A DNA stretch of 64,000 bases from Centropus unirufus. Its lineage: Eukaryota > Chordata > Aves > Cuculiformes > Centropidae. The DNA is taken from the NCBI GenBank assembly GCA_013397695.1, contig VYZI01000347.1, positions 678,336 to 742,335 of the forward strand. The letters run 5' to 3'. The notes beneath the pieces are model-generated. The model saw nothing but the letters and a program-made list of their open reading frames with translations, did no database searches and had not been told where the DNA came from. The stretch's first letter is position 1; every line of letters begins with the position of its first letter. The translations under genes were made by a program, and so were the position numbers. Positions 1-10,948 of the stretch are shown here, one piece after another.

Positions 1-2206
1 TAGAAGGCGTAATGTGTTGTAGGCTTTCTGTAGTTCGGTGTTAAGCCCTACAGGACAGTATATGCCTGGAGATACTAAAATCCATAGGTATGGAGTAGAT
101 AATTCCCATTCTTATCAGGAATTTGCAGGCAGAAATATGTCTGCATGCTGAAGAGATCCAAGCAGCTGTGTGGGTGTGGGGCGTCCTGCCAGTCCAACAC
201 CTGCATAGATTGAGAAACTCTGTCTCTTAAGCCAATCTGCTGCTTTACTCCTGTGGTCCCAATGCCAGTGATCCTGCATGTGAAGCCTTGATTTTCCAAG
301 AACATTTGTATAATGGCAGATGGACTGTTTAGCTGTGAAGACACAAATGACTGCAAAGTGGGTGAGAAAGTCGTGTAGCCAAAACCTTGTTTCATTGAAG
401 GCTTTTTTCCATGCAAGGTTCTTAGGAAGGCCAACCTTTCCTGGCCTCCTTCTCGAGGTGAGAAGTGTGGTTTTGGAGCAGGGGGAGGAGAAATGCGGAC
501 TGTTCCCAAAATGAAAATACTTTGTGCTGTTATGCAGCAGGCTGGGCATCATTTCTCTGGGTAAGGGCATTCTAAGACACATTTGATTTTGGCATCTGTT
601 GGAAGGAGATCTGAAAGGTTTTAGCTGTGTTAAACACAGAAACTCTGCTTAGATTGGATGTGGTCCTGTAGCTGGATAAAAGCTGGAGTATTGAGTTTTG
701 CTCTGACAGACCTCCTGGGCACCATCCATAGCTCCTCAAAAACCCAAATAACCTGCCACAAAACTGTCTGAGGGCTATTGTGAGACAGTGTCCTTACAGA
801 ACACTTCAAAAAGGCTGAGCCAGGCTTTTCTCTCATTTTTTATATTTGGCGCTTAACTTCAGATACTTTATTTTGAACATGGCCTTTGAAAGCAACTCTC
901 TGTGATACTGTGATTCTGTCCCTGTGACACTGGGAGTTGTAAAGGAAAGCCAAAATACAAGGGAAGGGGAGCAGGTGAAAAGGGGGAGTGTGGCTAAAGA
1001 GTAGGTTTTGATCATCTTTGCAAGAAGTGATGTCATCCATGAGAACCAAAACGTTCAACCACTGCAACTGGACGCAGCTCTTGGTCTCCAGTTCTGTTTT
1101 GCCCTGAGCCAGCCGGCCAAATGAGAGCAGCGGGATAAATCACTGCTGGCAGAACTCAGCAGTTATGCAACATCCAGTGCAGCAGGCGCCTATTTTTAGA
1201 TTGGTTTTATACCAGCAGAATTTACTTTATGAAATCTAAAAAGAATGTCTGGTTGGAGGCCAGGGGCTAAGGAGGGTACTGAGAAAGGGCACTGTGTAAA
1301 AACACTGAGCACAGCGATGCGCTAGCGGACCCTGCATTGACGATGCTGACAGCCTGGCAGGAGTTGGCTTGGTCGGTTGTGGCAATGAGGAGGAGAGGGG
1401 TTTTCATTAGAATTCCCTTGGATTTCTGATCAACAATTGCTTTTTAAATGGCTAACTCTACACACTTTACCTTAATAGCTGACTCTGCGCTTTACTTAAA
1501 GCCGGGCCTCTCCATTTCAGCTGTCCTTGTCTCTCCCAGCTCTGGGATGCAGTGGGCAGTAGCTCCCCTCCAGACAGTTCTGGATGAGTCAGATCTAAAG
1601 AGCTTGTGTTGAGGGGAGCACTCTGCAGATCTTGCAAAGCTAGAGAGACACTCCTCATCCTCTGTGAGGTACCCTAGGTCTAATGAGAACCCGATACCTA
1701 GTTGGTAGGTGTTGGATGTACGCTTCCTCCATCTTCAGTAAATTGGGATTGTGTATGCTGCTCACTCCAGATCGGACTGACTCCTTTGCAGTGTTCACAG
1801 GAGCATACACTAAGTTGTATTTCATTAGTTAAAAGCCATTTTAGCTTGCAGTGCAGGTAGGAATAAGTGAAGAGCAGTCTCACATGCTCTGCTCTTTTAT
1901 CCAAGACCTGATGTGCATCATCTCTCCTTCAGGTTTGACTTCACCCTCTTGCTCCTTGTGCTGTAATTCACCATTTGTTTGGGTTGTGTATAATTTTGTT
2001 TCCCAAGTTTTTTACTCAGATTCAGAACATATGATTGGGAAAGTTTGACCTCTCTGCCTTTAGATACTTTAGCAGATAAAAACTGTAGACCTAATGCATC
2101 TCTGAGTTTTTTGTCACATTTGGGACAATTTTCATTTGTGCCTTGAAGTGAATTCATGTTCTGAGTGATCTGCGCTGACTGTTTTTTCCCCGAACTTTTC
2201 TTCTAG
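1..2206 (+). other. Last intron of LCLAT1 (presumed)
   Basis: Inferred from the splice acceptor at 2205-2206, which opens the LCLAT1 terminal exon. I looked here for the preceding LCLAT1 exon and saw nothing like it. Short open frames on both strands have no recognisable content and I treat them as chance. No repeat family was recognised by eye. The intron extends left beyond the window. Confidence 0.75.
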
Positions 2207-2715
2207 GTGACAATCTCGATGCTATCCACGACATAACTGTGGCGTATCCCCAAAATATTCCTCAGACAGAGAAACACCTCTTGTATGGAAACTTCCCGAA
2301 GGAGATTCACTTCCATGTCCAGAGGTATCCCATAGAGACAGTGCCCACTTCCAAGGAGGAGCTGCAGCTTTGGTGCCGTAAGCGCTGGGAAGAGAAAGAG
2401 GAGAGGCTCCGACGCTTTTATGAAGGTGGAAAGTCCTTCAGTGCGACGGGGCAAGGCATTATTCCACCATGTAAATCTGAGCTCAGGGTCCTCGTGGTCA
2501 AGTGCGCCTCGCTCCTGTACTGGATGCTGTTCCCACTGGCTATGCTTGTGCTGCTGTACTTGTACAGCTTTGCCCGGTGGTATTTTACAGCCATGGTCAT
2601 CTTCTTTGTTGTGCAGCAAAAGGTATTTGGTGGGCTGGAACTGATTGAACTTGCTTGTCACCAGTACTTTAAAAAGCAACAGAAATGTCATGACACAAAA
2701 ATAAAAAGAAATTAG
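2207..2715 (+). CDS. LCLAT1: Lysocardiolipin acyltransferase 1, terminal coding exon
   Basis: This is the last coding exon of LCLAT1 (ALCAT1), an integral ER membrane acyltransferase that transfers acyl chains from acyl-CoA to lysocardiolipin and lysophosphatidylinositol. The pyrimidine-rich acceptor ends in AG at 2205-2206. The exon starts with two bases of a split codon and reads LDAIHDITVAYPQNIPQ at its start, KEIHFHVQRYPIETVPTSKE next, then LQLWCRKRWEEKEERLRRFY. This matches the human LCLAT1 C-terminus as I remember it. A hydrophobic region at about exon residues 96-138 probably forms two membrane segments. The protein ends KIKRN before TAG. The catalytic HX4D and other acyltransferase motifs lie in upstream exons outside the window. 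AGPAT5, which neighbours mammalian defensins, was considered and rejected because its C-terminus is different. An AATAAA hexamer at 2700-2705 lies inside the coding sequence. Confidence 0.93.
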
Positions 2716-4509
2716 TTCTGGGGTAGAGAAAGACATAAAAATGGGTGGTTTGGAGATGTCCTGCAAATGTTATGCACAGGGAAGAATTTTTGCATGAGAA
2801 TTGCCTGTTACTGTTGCCATTGTTAGACATTTGCACTCGATTCTGTGACAAGAAAGAAAACGTTAGTTATTGCTACATGTGAAAGTGGTAGTTTTATCTC
2901 TCTGAATGTATTCTCAACGTTGCCCTGGCCTGCAGCTGGCAGCTGCATCCTGCTGTAACCGAGAAACACACTGCTGGATTCCTGAACAATCCTAAGGATG
3001 CTGGTAAATGTGACATGCACTGAACTTTCCTGTAGAAACCCAACCTCTCCAGCTGAGAGAGACAGCTGGGTGATTTCTGTATAACCACGGCATCGTATAG
3101 TGAGCACTGGATTTGGAAAGCTGGTAAGTGTAACAGTGTCATGAAGATGTAGGTGGAAGTTGGAGAAGTTGTTCCATTTCTTTTTTCCGTTTCAAATATT
3201 CAAAGTTATTTTAAAATAGCATTTTTGCATAAGCTTTTCCAAACTCCGCTGAGCCCACCACTATTCAGCCACTCTGGCTTGGTCACTCGGAAGGATTTCT
3301 GAGCCTTGCAGCCTCACATTGTAGCGCAGAAAACAGCATTGGCTCTGCCTCCATTTAAGTCTTACCTAATTCTTTAATAGGCCCGTGCTGCTAAGTTTTG
3401 AATTCTCACTGTTCTGGTCTCCTCGTAAGCTGTGGGAGACTTGTTCCTGCTGTAGTGTATGGAGCTGCCGGAGAGGGGAGCTAGCTTTTTGCTGGATTAT
3501 TTAGTTATTTTCTCCAGTACAGGCAAAACTAAGTGTCTGTCTCTGAGTAGCTGGCCAATGTGTATCAAACCGGTCTCCTTGTAGACATTATTCCATTTAA
3601 AACATTTTATAATGTTTATTTTTTAGAGCAGACAAGTTATTTTTTTAAGTATTTATTTAGTATTGTTGTTGGTTCCTTAGGCATTTCAGGTGTCTGTAGA
3701 TAAGCAGGCAGACTGCTTGTTCCATGCATATCAGCCGGACCTGCTGAAATACATCTGATGCAGTGATTGTCTTCTTGTAGGTGCCAGAGATGGGTTTCAG
3801 ACTATCACAGCTCAGGAAACTGAGCTATATCTTCCCTTTGTGGTATTTTCTTTGGGGTCCTGATGACACTGTTCCTCCTTTGCAGTTTTTGGGGGCTCCC
3901 ATTCAAACACTTTCCCTCCTTCTCATGACATTCAGAAAATCTGAAGGCTTAAACTCTAACAAGGCACTTCCAGGTGTATTCCTTGCCGTGTGTAATACAA
4001 GTGGTGTTTTTGCTGACATCATAAACAACATTAATATTGCCAGTGCTTAGGACACTTCAGGCTGGATTTGTCTTTCAACCTCAAGAATGTTGGACCACTC
4101 GTTCCCGTGCATTGCTGCAAAACCTTCCTGACTTACTAAATATTTGTTGATTATCGCATGAAGCCTTCTTGTTTGAGCTACACTGAAGTAGCCTGGGCTC
4201 CATACACTGAGTGGCGTTGCCATGAGATGTCAGAGCGCAGTGTGCAAGGTGTACCTTGTGCCGAGTATCTCAAGAATTGGGTCAGCACGGGAAGCACATC
4301 TGTGTTCTTCTAAATTATAACACCGTGCGTGTTGTCTGATGTGTTTGTATCAAAGGCCATTCTCTGAACAAATCACCAGCCTCTTCAACTGTCTGCTGCA
4401 AGGTGACAAGTATTTTTTTAATCTATGCTTGTAACAACTAATTGTTTATTATGCGGGAAGTACTTGAAGCCATCTGTTTTACTCTGATTTTTTAATCCCT
4501 CTTTTCTTA

Positions 4510-4515
4510 AATAAA
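4510..4515 (+). promoter_or_regulatory. Candidate LCLAT1 poly(A) signal
   Basis: This is the first canonical AATAAA after the LCLAT1 stop codon. Nearby sequence is T-rich. It is a candidate only: a second hexamer lies about 280 bases downstream. Confidence 0.4.
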
Positions 4516-4787
4516 AGTAGGTTTATATTTAGGGTTATGTTTCTTAATGAGTTTTTCACATTTCTATTTGAGTCCCTGGAGGCTGACAACTGGTGTTTCA
4601 TTGTCACAAGTGGAAGGAGGCTCTTTCTGCGCTAAGGGGACCATTTTTAATGTAATTATGTGATTTCAAAGGCACGAGTGCAGCTTAAACCTACGTAGGC
4701 TGAGTTTTCCCTCTCCTCATGCTCTTTTTTGGTGCACGTCCAGGTAACTCACTGCAAGGGAAAACCTAAAAACCTCATTTATGGTTA

Positions 4788-4793
4788 AATAAA
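4788..4793 (+). promoter_or_regulatory. Second candidate LCLAT1 poly(A) signal
   Basis: Canonical AATAAA roughly 2.1 kb after the LCLAT1 stop. It is an alternative or main 3' end; the sequence alone cannot decide. Confidence 0.35.
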
Positions 4794-4800
4794 GCCTCAA

Positions 4801-7800
4801 AGGCTTCTTCTAGTCTGTCCTGAGCCAGGGCTGTGCTTTCACACCAGGAGCAACCATGACCAGTCTGCTCCAACAGCCTTAACACAGCCTTCAGGAATGA
4901 CTTTGAAGGACAGGTTGTATGTGTTGGTGACATAAATACTGGCTGTGCTTTTGTCAGTCATTCAGAGATCTCTGTGGTGTCATCAATGTGTCAGAAGCAT
5001 CAATGTGAGTCTTGGTCATGCAGCAATGACTGATTTGCATCTGTGGGTGATTAGAGTTGAGCTCTGAAAATGCAATCAAATGCAGCCCATCTTTGACCTT
5101 TGCAAGGATTTGTCTCCCAGCTGGAACCAAACATGTAACCTGCTGTAAAGCGGCGAACGTCTTGCAGATCTGTAATTCATCTTCATTTCTCCTATTCAGG
5201 CCAGAGGGAAAGAATAAGCTTGTCAGCTGCAAATGTCACATTTGCAGTGCCTGACTCTGTCATGCAGGGCAGCACATGGTGAGTGAAGAATCCTCCTCTC
5301 AAGGAAGGATGTTGGCTTTGTGACTGACGTATGTTTTCACATTAGGAGCATCATTTTCCAGCTCAATTAGAAATGCAAGACAGGGGGGGAAAATGGAATA
5401 AAAAGCTTTGTGGGTATAGAAGCGTCTTTGTTCAAAAAGTGGTTAGGGAAGCGGGGGAGGATCTGTCTGTGAATTTCTTTTTGTCTCTCGTAAGAATGTA
5501 ACCTTTTGCTCAAAAGATTCCAATATACAGATTTTTTTGAGACTGATTCTCACTCACCTGGGTTCCCTACTCACAATATGCTGGGACATGCTGGGTCAAT
5601 CACTTGGAAATGGTTTCAGTGCTGTACGTGAAAGGTGCTGGTGCTCTGGGAATCACCTACCCCCTTGGCTCGTCTCACCCATCAGCACATCTGTCTCAGC
5701 TCATCTCTCATCATCCCAGCAGCCACATCTTTCAGTGGTGACTGCTCTGACTGCGGGCCCTACAGGTCTTGCTTACCTTATCCAAGATCAATGACTGCTT
5801 TCCCTGCCATTATGGGTACTGTTCTCGTTTGCTCAATCAATGTTTCCCTGTCACATCAGGGGTTTCCTTGCCTCTGCTCAGAAGAGGAGGCTGAAATCCT
5901 GTCTCTGTGTGTCACCAGACACATCTGGGCAGCCAGACGTCGCACTGAGACTTTGCTCTCTTGGGTGCAAAGCTGCAAGGCCCGAATCTGCTCTGTAAGG
6001 CATCTGGATCATATGAAATGTAGTTTCTAGTTCTGTGCATTGCATCAATCTCTCTTGTTTAAGAATGATCTGTGTTTTTATAACTTATTTTATATCTACA
6101 CTGTGGGTAAGGAAACACCAGGTACCACAATCCTACAGAAAGCCTTAGTTCTCAGAGTGCGCTGACTATATTGGAATGTTTTAACCATGTACCAGTTACT
6201 CTACTGCAACAATAAAGACCTAAAGCATTGCATGGGGTTAATTTTGCCATTTCCTTTCTACTGCATGACATGTTCCATGTTCACCCGTGTGGAACAAACC
6301 TTGTCTTCAATCGCATGGCTCCCTGGCTTGGGTAGATGTGTGTCCAGGCAGGTGCTTGACCAAGGTTGGTGGCTGTTGGGGTGGCCCCTCTCCTCTCTCT
6401 CTGTGGAGGCTGGGAAGGAGCAGCTGGCTGTACCCTCCCTGTTTGTGTAATGGGCTGCAGAAACCTTGGAGGATGCAGGAGTACAGCTCATTTTTAGCTT
6501 TGCTCTGCTGTTCGCCAGCACTGCTTAGGAATAAGCTGGGATTCCAGAGGGGTGCATTAGGTATTGGTATTAGGAAAGTCCTCTGTTTTACATATAGCCA
6601 TAATTACTGACACAAGAAACCCATCTATGGCTTCATGTTCTTAGGGGACCTGTCTTTAATGTACCTTCAGATCCCAGGCTCCCTTATTTATCTTTCCATT
6701 GCCCAAACACTAACCCGGTGTGGAAGGTGCAATGTGGAAGGGCAAGGAGTTTCTCAGGAGCTGCTATGCACCTTGTTACCTGGTGGGGAATGGCCTTGCT
6801 GTGCCTGTTGCATCCTGCAGCTCTACGTGGCCTGCTCTGCCCCATTCTCCACAGGCAGGTAAGCTCACTACCAGTCCCCTGCTGCCATGGCCACAGCTCT
6901 CCCACCCAGCAACCTAAAAGCCAAAAAAGGGCTTTTAAAAGGGGGGGGCCTTGGCAAGCCTCTTCTGCAGCAGAAGGCCTGATGGAGCTTCCTTCCCCTT
7001 TCCAATAAAGAGCAGTGATGGAAACAGGAGTCCAGCTGGAAGCATACGACTTCAGCTGCCTTTTCTGTCCCCAGGCCAGGATGAACAGTCCAGAGCAGGT
7101 AGTCCCATCCCTTGGGCTCCTGCAGATCTGTGCAGGCAAACTTCACCTGTGGTCACTCCTTGTTTAAAGCATCCATTGGGTGTGTGGCATCTCCAGCCTC
7201 CACACTGCAGACAGTGCCCTCCTCTAGAGGTTCTGCTTTTCTACACTCACTGGGGAAAGGATGGGGTCTTCCAGGAGACACTGACAGTGAGAATGAGGAG
7301 TGTTTTATACAAGATCACAGCAAGGTGTTTGGGTCTGCCTCCTCACCACGTGTGTAGGCTGAAGGCAGGCCCTCAGCTCTCCACTGCTGGTGGCAGAAGT
7401 GCTGTGTGAGAGAGCCTAATTAGGGATTTATGAGAAAGGAGCCTGTGGTTTTATTGGACATGAGTACTGTGGATGAGCGAGAGGTTGCATTAGCTGCTTC
7501 CTGCTGAGTCCTTCCAGCAGAGGTCTTTAACAGACTTTCGAGATCATTTGAGGCTGGGAGGTGAAGGATGCTGTGCACAAGGAGTGATGGGTCTCAGTGT
7601 TCTCTGCTGCACACTGGGGCAGCTGCCGGCCCTGTGGGTGAAGCACAGACCTAGGGCAAAGGCTGTTGGCTCTGCCACCAACCAGCAGCGAGTGTTACTC
7701 ACCTCCTGCTTCCCAGGCATTCAGCGGGGTGCAGGACACTTCCTGGGGATGCACTACTACATCATTCCTGTACATCATAGCTGTTGCATAAAAGCTATCA

Positions 7801-10313
7801 AAGTTATTACAGGACATACTGGGTGCTTGCGCAGCAGGAACAGCAAATATAGATAATATTTGGTGCCTTCCGTAACTACCACTCACGCTGTCCCAGCAGC
7901 GCTGCTCGGATCCAGCCTGGCTGCACAAGGCTCAGCCAATGCTGAGCAGTGGGGGCTTTTGATGAAAACAGCTACTTGTCTTTCTAAATAACGCCAGGCT
8001 TGCACTGGTTTGTGATTAGCAGATCCCTGGACACTTCTCAAGGAGAGAAACCTCCTGACGGTGGGGGCAGACTGGGTTTCTCTGGGTCCTCACTATGGCT
8101 CCAAGTGCCACAAGGAACGAGAGACCAGGGGTTAAAAATCACTGTGCAAACCCCCCTGCTGCAGGCATTTGCCAAGCCTGTTTAGTAGTGTGTTTTGTAC
8201 GGTGCTTTGAGTGCTTTATTTAATGATTACTCTGCATTTTGCATATTTCTGAGTTGCATTACTCTGCAACTCAGCTGTTGCAGTGACACCTGGGCCCTGG
8301 AGTTATTAGAAATTCATTTTCTAAGGTTACAGCCCAACTCTACCGTTGCCTTGCGACTGATATCGAAATGTCTTTAAGACCAAGCACGGGGACTTCTCAA
8401 GCCTCCCGTGCTGACACAGCATGCTGTTAGGTGCCTTTGGTGCTCTGTCACCCAAAGCAGTGACAGACCACTGCACCCCCAGGTCGGAAATCCTTCTGCT
8501 GCCCCTGGGCTGCTCTGACACAGCCAGTTAGGAAACGAAGCCAGCTGTTACCCAGGTCTCCCCAAATCCTAATCCTCCCATCCCATTCTTCCCTGCTGCA
8601 TCTCCCCCAGCACAGGAGAGGATTAGAAAGGAGGACCTTTCCACGCACCCTGGCATTGGTGGGCAGAGTAAAGAGGTTGAGCTGAACCTAGAGTGCTTCC
8701 GGGGCTGCTGAACGCCCCCCCCGAGTCACTTGCCAAGTCAATTCAGCATAAAGAAGCCATTGAAAATAAAAGAGGGAAGCAAAAGAAAATAAATCGGCAT
8801 CCATTCAGACACCTTGGCAGAGGTGCTTTGGTTCCCAGTGCCCTGTGCCTGCAGGGAGGATGGGTGCTGCTTATCAAACAGGTTATGTAAGTTAAGTGCT
8901 CTATATTTATCAGGAGTGCACACCTCGAGGGTCAGATGCCCAGCAGTTTGGAGAACATTAGCTCCCTTAATGAAGCAGCAGGGAGGAGGACCTAAAAATA
9001 CATCTCAGCTGCAGAAGGGCATCATTGAGTGCTCTTTGAGCCAAGGTCAGGAGGCCCCGGTACGTCTTTTCAGCTCTGGATGGGGTTCTGATACCACATT
9101 CAGATGTTCAATGACTTCAAAAAGGCAGCATCCATGCTGCACTAAGTGTTCTTCCAAAATTCTATAGTGGTGTTGGGTGTTGAACCAGTGCTTAACAGAG
9201 GAGAAAGACCCCCAGTCGGTGTTAGAAACACTTTAGTGCAGACCAACCTCCTTTTTTTGTGCCATTCTTCTAACTCTGAGTGCTGGGCTCAGTTGTCTGC
9301 CCTGGGCTTCAGCTTTGCGACTTAGGGCATCCTGCATGGAAGAAGCTTCAAGGCTGGAGCTGGCCCAGGCTGTGGGTTTCTTGCTTCCTGTGGGAGAAAA
9401 TCAGCCATACAAAAGGCAAGCAATGACTGCACAAGCCTGTGTAGGTCACATCAGGGCACCAAGCACTTGCTATCCTCCTTTCTGGATGAACAGGGCTAGA
9501 GAGAAGCACCCAGTTGCCCCAGTGCAAGCACCTCAGTTGCCCACTACCTTTGCTGAGCAAGGTAATTTATTTGGAATAGTTGGTCCTGGCAGGTATTGCC
9601 ATGCAGGTTTTTCTGCTCCCCTCTGTCCTCCTTGCAGATAACTCGGCTGTCACTGCAGCTCCTCCTTCCCGATCCTGCACTTGCAGAAGGGCTTGTGGTG
9701 GTAGGAGGGCACATGGTCACTGGTACTCATTTTGGGGGCAGAATCCTGCTTTCTGGAAGATACTAGAGATGGGCCTGCAGCAAACTTATAGGTGGACAGG
9801 GGTGCCCAGGAGTCACCAGTGGGGTACAGTTCAACCTGAGACAGGACCTAGCTCATACATAAATTAACTCTTACTCTCCCCAAGCTTTCAGAAAAGGCTT
9901 ACACTGGGCTTTGTGATTGCACAGAGGTTTAATACAGCTCCTGTCTCAACTACATCTCCTCAGGCATCACTAATTAAACTGAATGTGCTGCGGGGACAAG
10001 TGCCTTCCATGTCTTGCCCACAGCTGTTGTGATGCAGCTTGGGCTGCTGTTCAGTCTGGGCTCTGTCTGCAGCCCAACCCTGTGCAGAGACCCGCGTGGA
10101 ACCTGGGGTTCCCTGGGGCTGCCTGCGCTTGGAGGAGCTGCCCAGCTGCTTCTCCCCATGGGAGAATGGAGGAGCAGCCCAGCCTGGCTGTTACTTCTGC
10201 AAAGAATTCAGCAGCCATAGCCTGGTCTGCAGGTCCCTTGGAGTTCTGTCCGTGCCTGGTGGGGAGGGTGAAATAGATGCTGGGTGCTGTAGGAAGAGTC
10301 AGAATTTAAATTA
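4801..10313. other. Intergenic, nothing recognised
   Basis: Open frames up to about 150 codons overlap each other on both strands, mainly in the GC-richer parts at 6.3-7.4 kb and 9.3-10.3 kb. None shows a family motif, a signal peptide with sensible context, or a convincing exon. Homopolymer G runs occur near 6942 and C runs near 8706. The first part could still belong to a long LCLAT1 3' UTR. I did not recognise CR1 here. Confidence 0.5.
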
Positions 10314-10948
10314 ATTCCCCTTCCTTCTCAGTAATAAAAATGTTTCTGCCCTAAGAGCCCCTGGATTAATCGATCCAGCAATTGATGAATCAAGGATGGG
10401 AAAGCATACAATTCAATAGAAACAGATGAAAATAGCATTATGTACCATCTGATGCGATCAACAATGTCATGCAACAAAAGACTGCAGAAAAATAGGGCCT
10501 TGAGCTGGAGGACCCTTCATTAAGATGTGGCAAGGATATTATTAACTAAAAGAACATTGATTTTGGTTGAAAGATTTGGCCATCTATATTAAATATAATC
10601 TCAGTAATGTAATCTCAGTAGTTGCTTTAAATGTCAGCCTCAGTTGGCCACATCCGCTTGCTGGGGTGGCTGATCTGAAACGACAATGAAAACTTCATTC
10701 TTCATCTCACATTGTACTCAGTTAGAAGCTTAATAGGCTGTACCCATACAGGCAAAATTAGCATATGGATTTCCTATGGGGAATAAACTCATGCCAGGAA
10801 AGCCTGTGTATCTAAAACATATGTAACAAAACAAGTGATTTGCAAAGGCAGAGACAGCCAGCACAGTGGCTATTTCAAAGCCAGAAATCACTTTAAACCC
10901 TGGGCTTTCATGTGAGGCTTGAACACTGGGACAGATTCTCTGCTGTTA
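10314..10948. other. AT-rich tract, candidate conserved non-coding element
   Basis: No open frame of 60 codons exists on either strand here. The tract is clearly more AT-rich than its flanks and looks like unique sequence. It holds two perfect dyads side by side, CTGGAT-6 nt-ATCCAG at 10361-10378 and TTGAT-GA-ATCAA at 10382-10393, plus several TAAT/ATTA cores. This is the look of a vertebrate developmental enhancer, but conservation cannot be seen from one sequence. Confidence 0.25.

Larger units (their letters stand above)
2716..4800 (+). other. LCLAT1: LCLAT1 3' untranslated region (extent uncertain)
   Basis: The sequence after the LCLAT1 stop is AT-rich and has no recognised coding content. 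An 89-codon open frame at 3781-4050 has no known motif and is probably chance. The first AATAAA hexamers after the stop are at 4510-4515 and 4788-4793, with others at 5397-5402 and 6211-6216. The UTR could end at any of these. Transcript data are needed to fix the end. Confidence 0.55.

Noticed and set aside
2207..2715. AGPAT5 as identity of the left gene, suggested by its link to mammalian defensins
   Set aside because: The C-terminal sequence follows LCLAT1 through the whole exon and does not resemble AGPAT5.
5082..5150. Cys-rich frame (KCSPSLTFARIC...TCCK) resembling the end of a defensin
   Set aside because: Only four cysteines, spacing 9-9-CC, a stop 12 codons before the first one, and no splice acceptor or signal exon in place.
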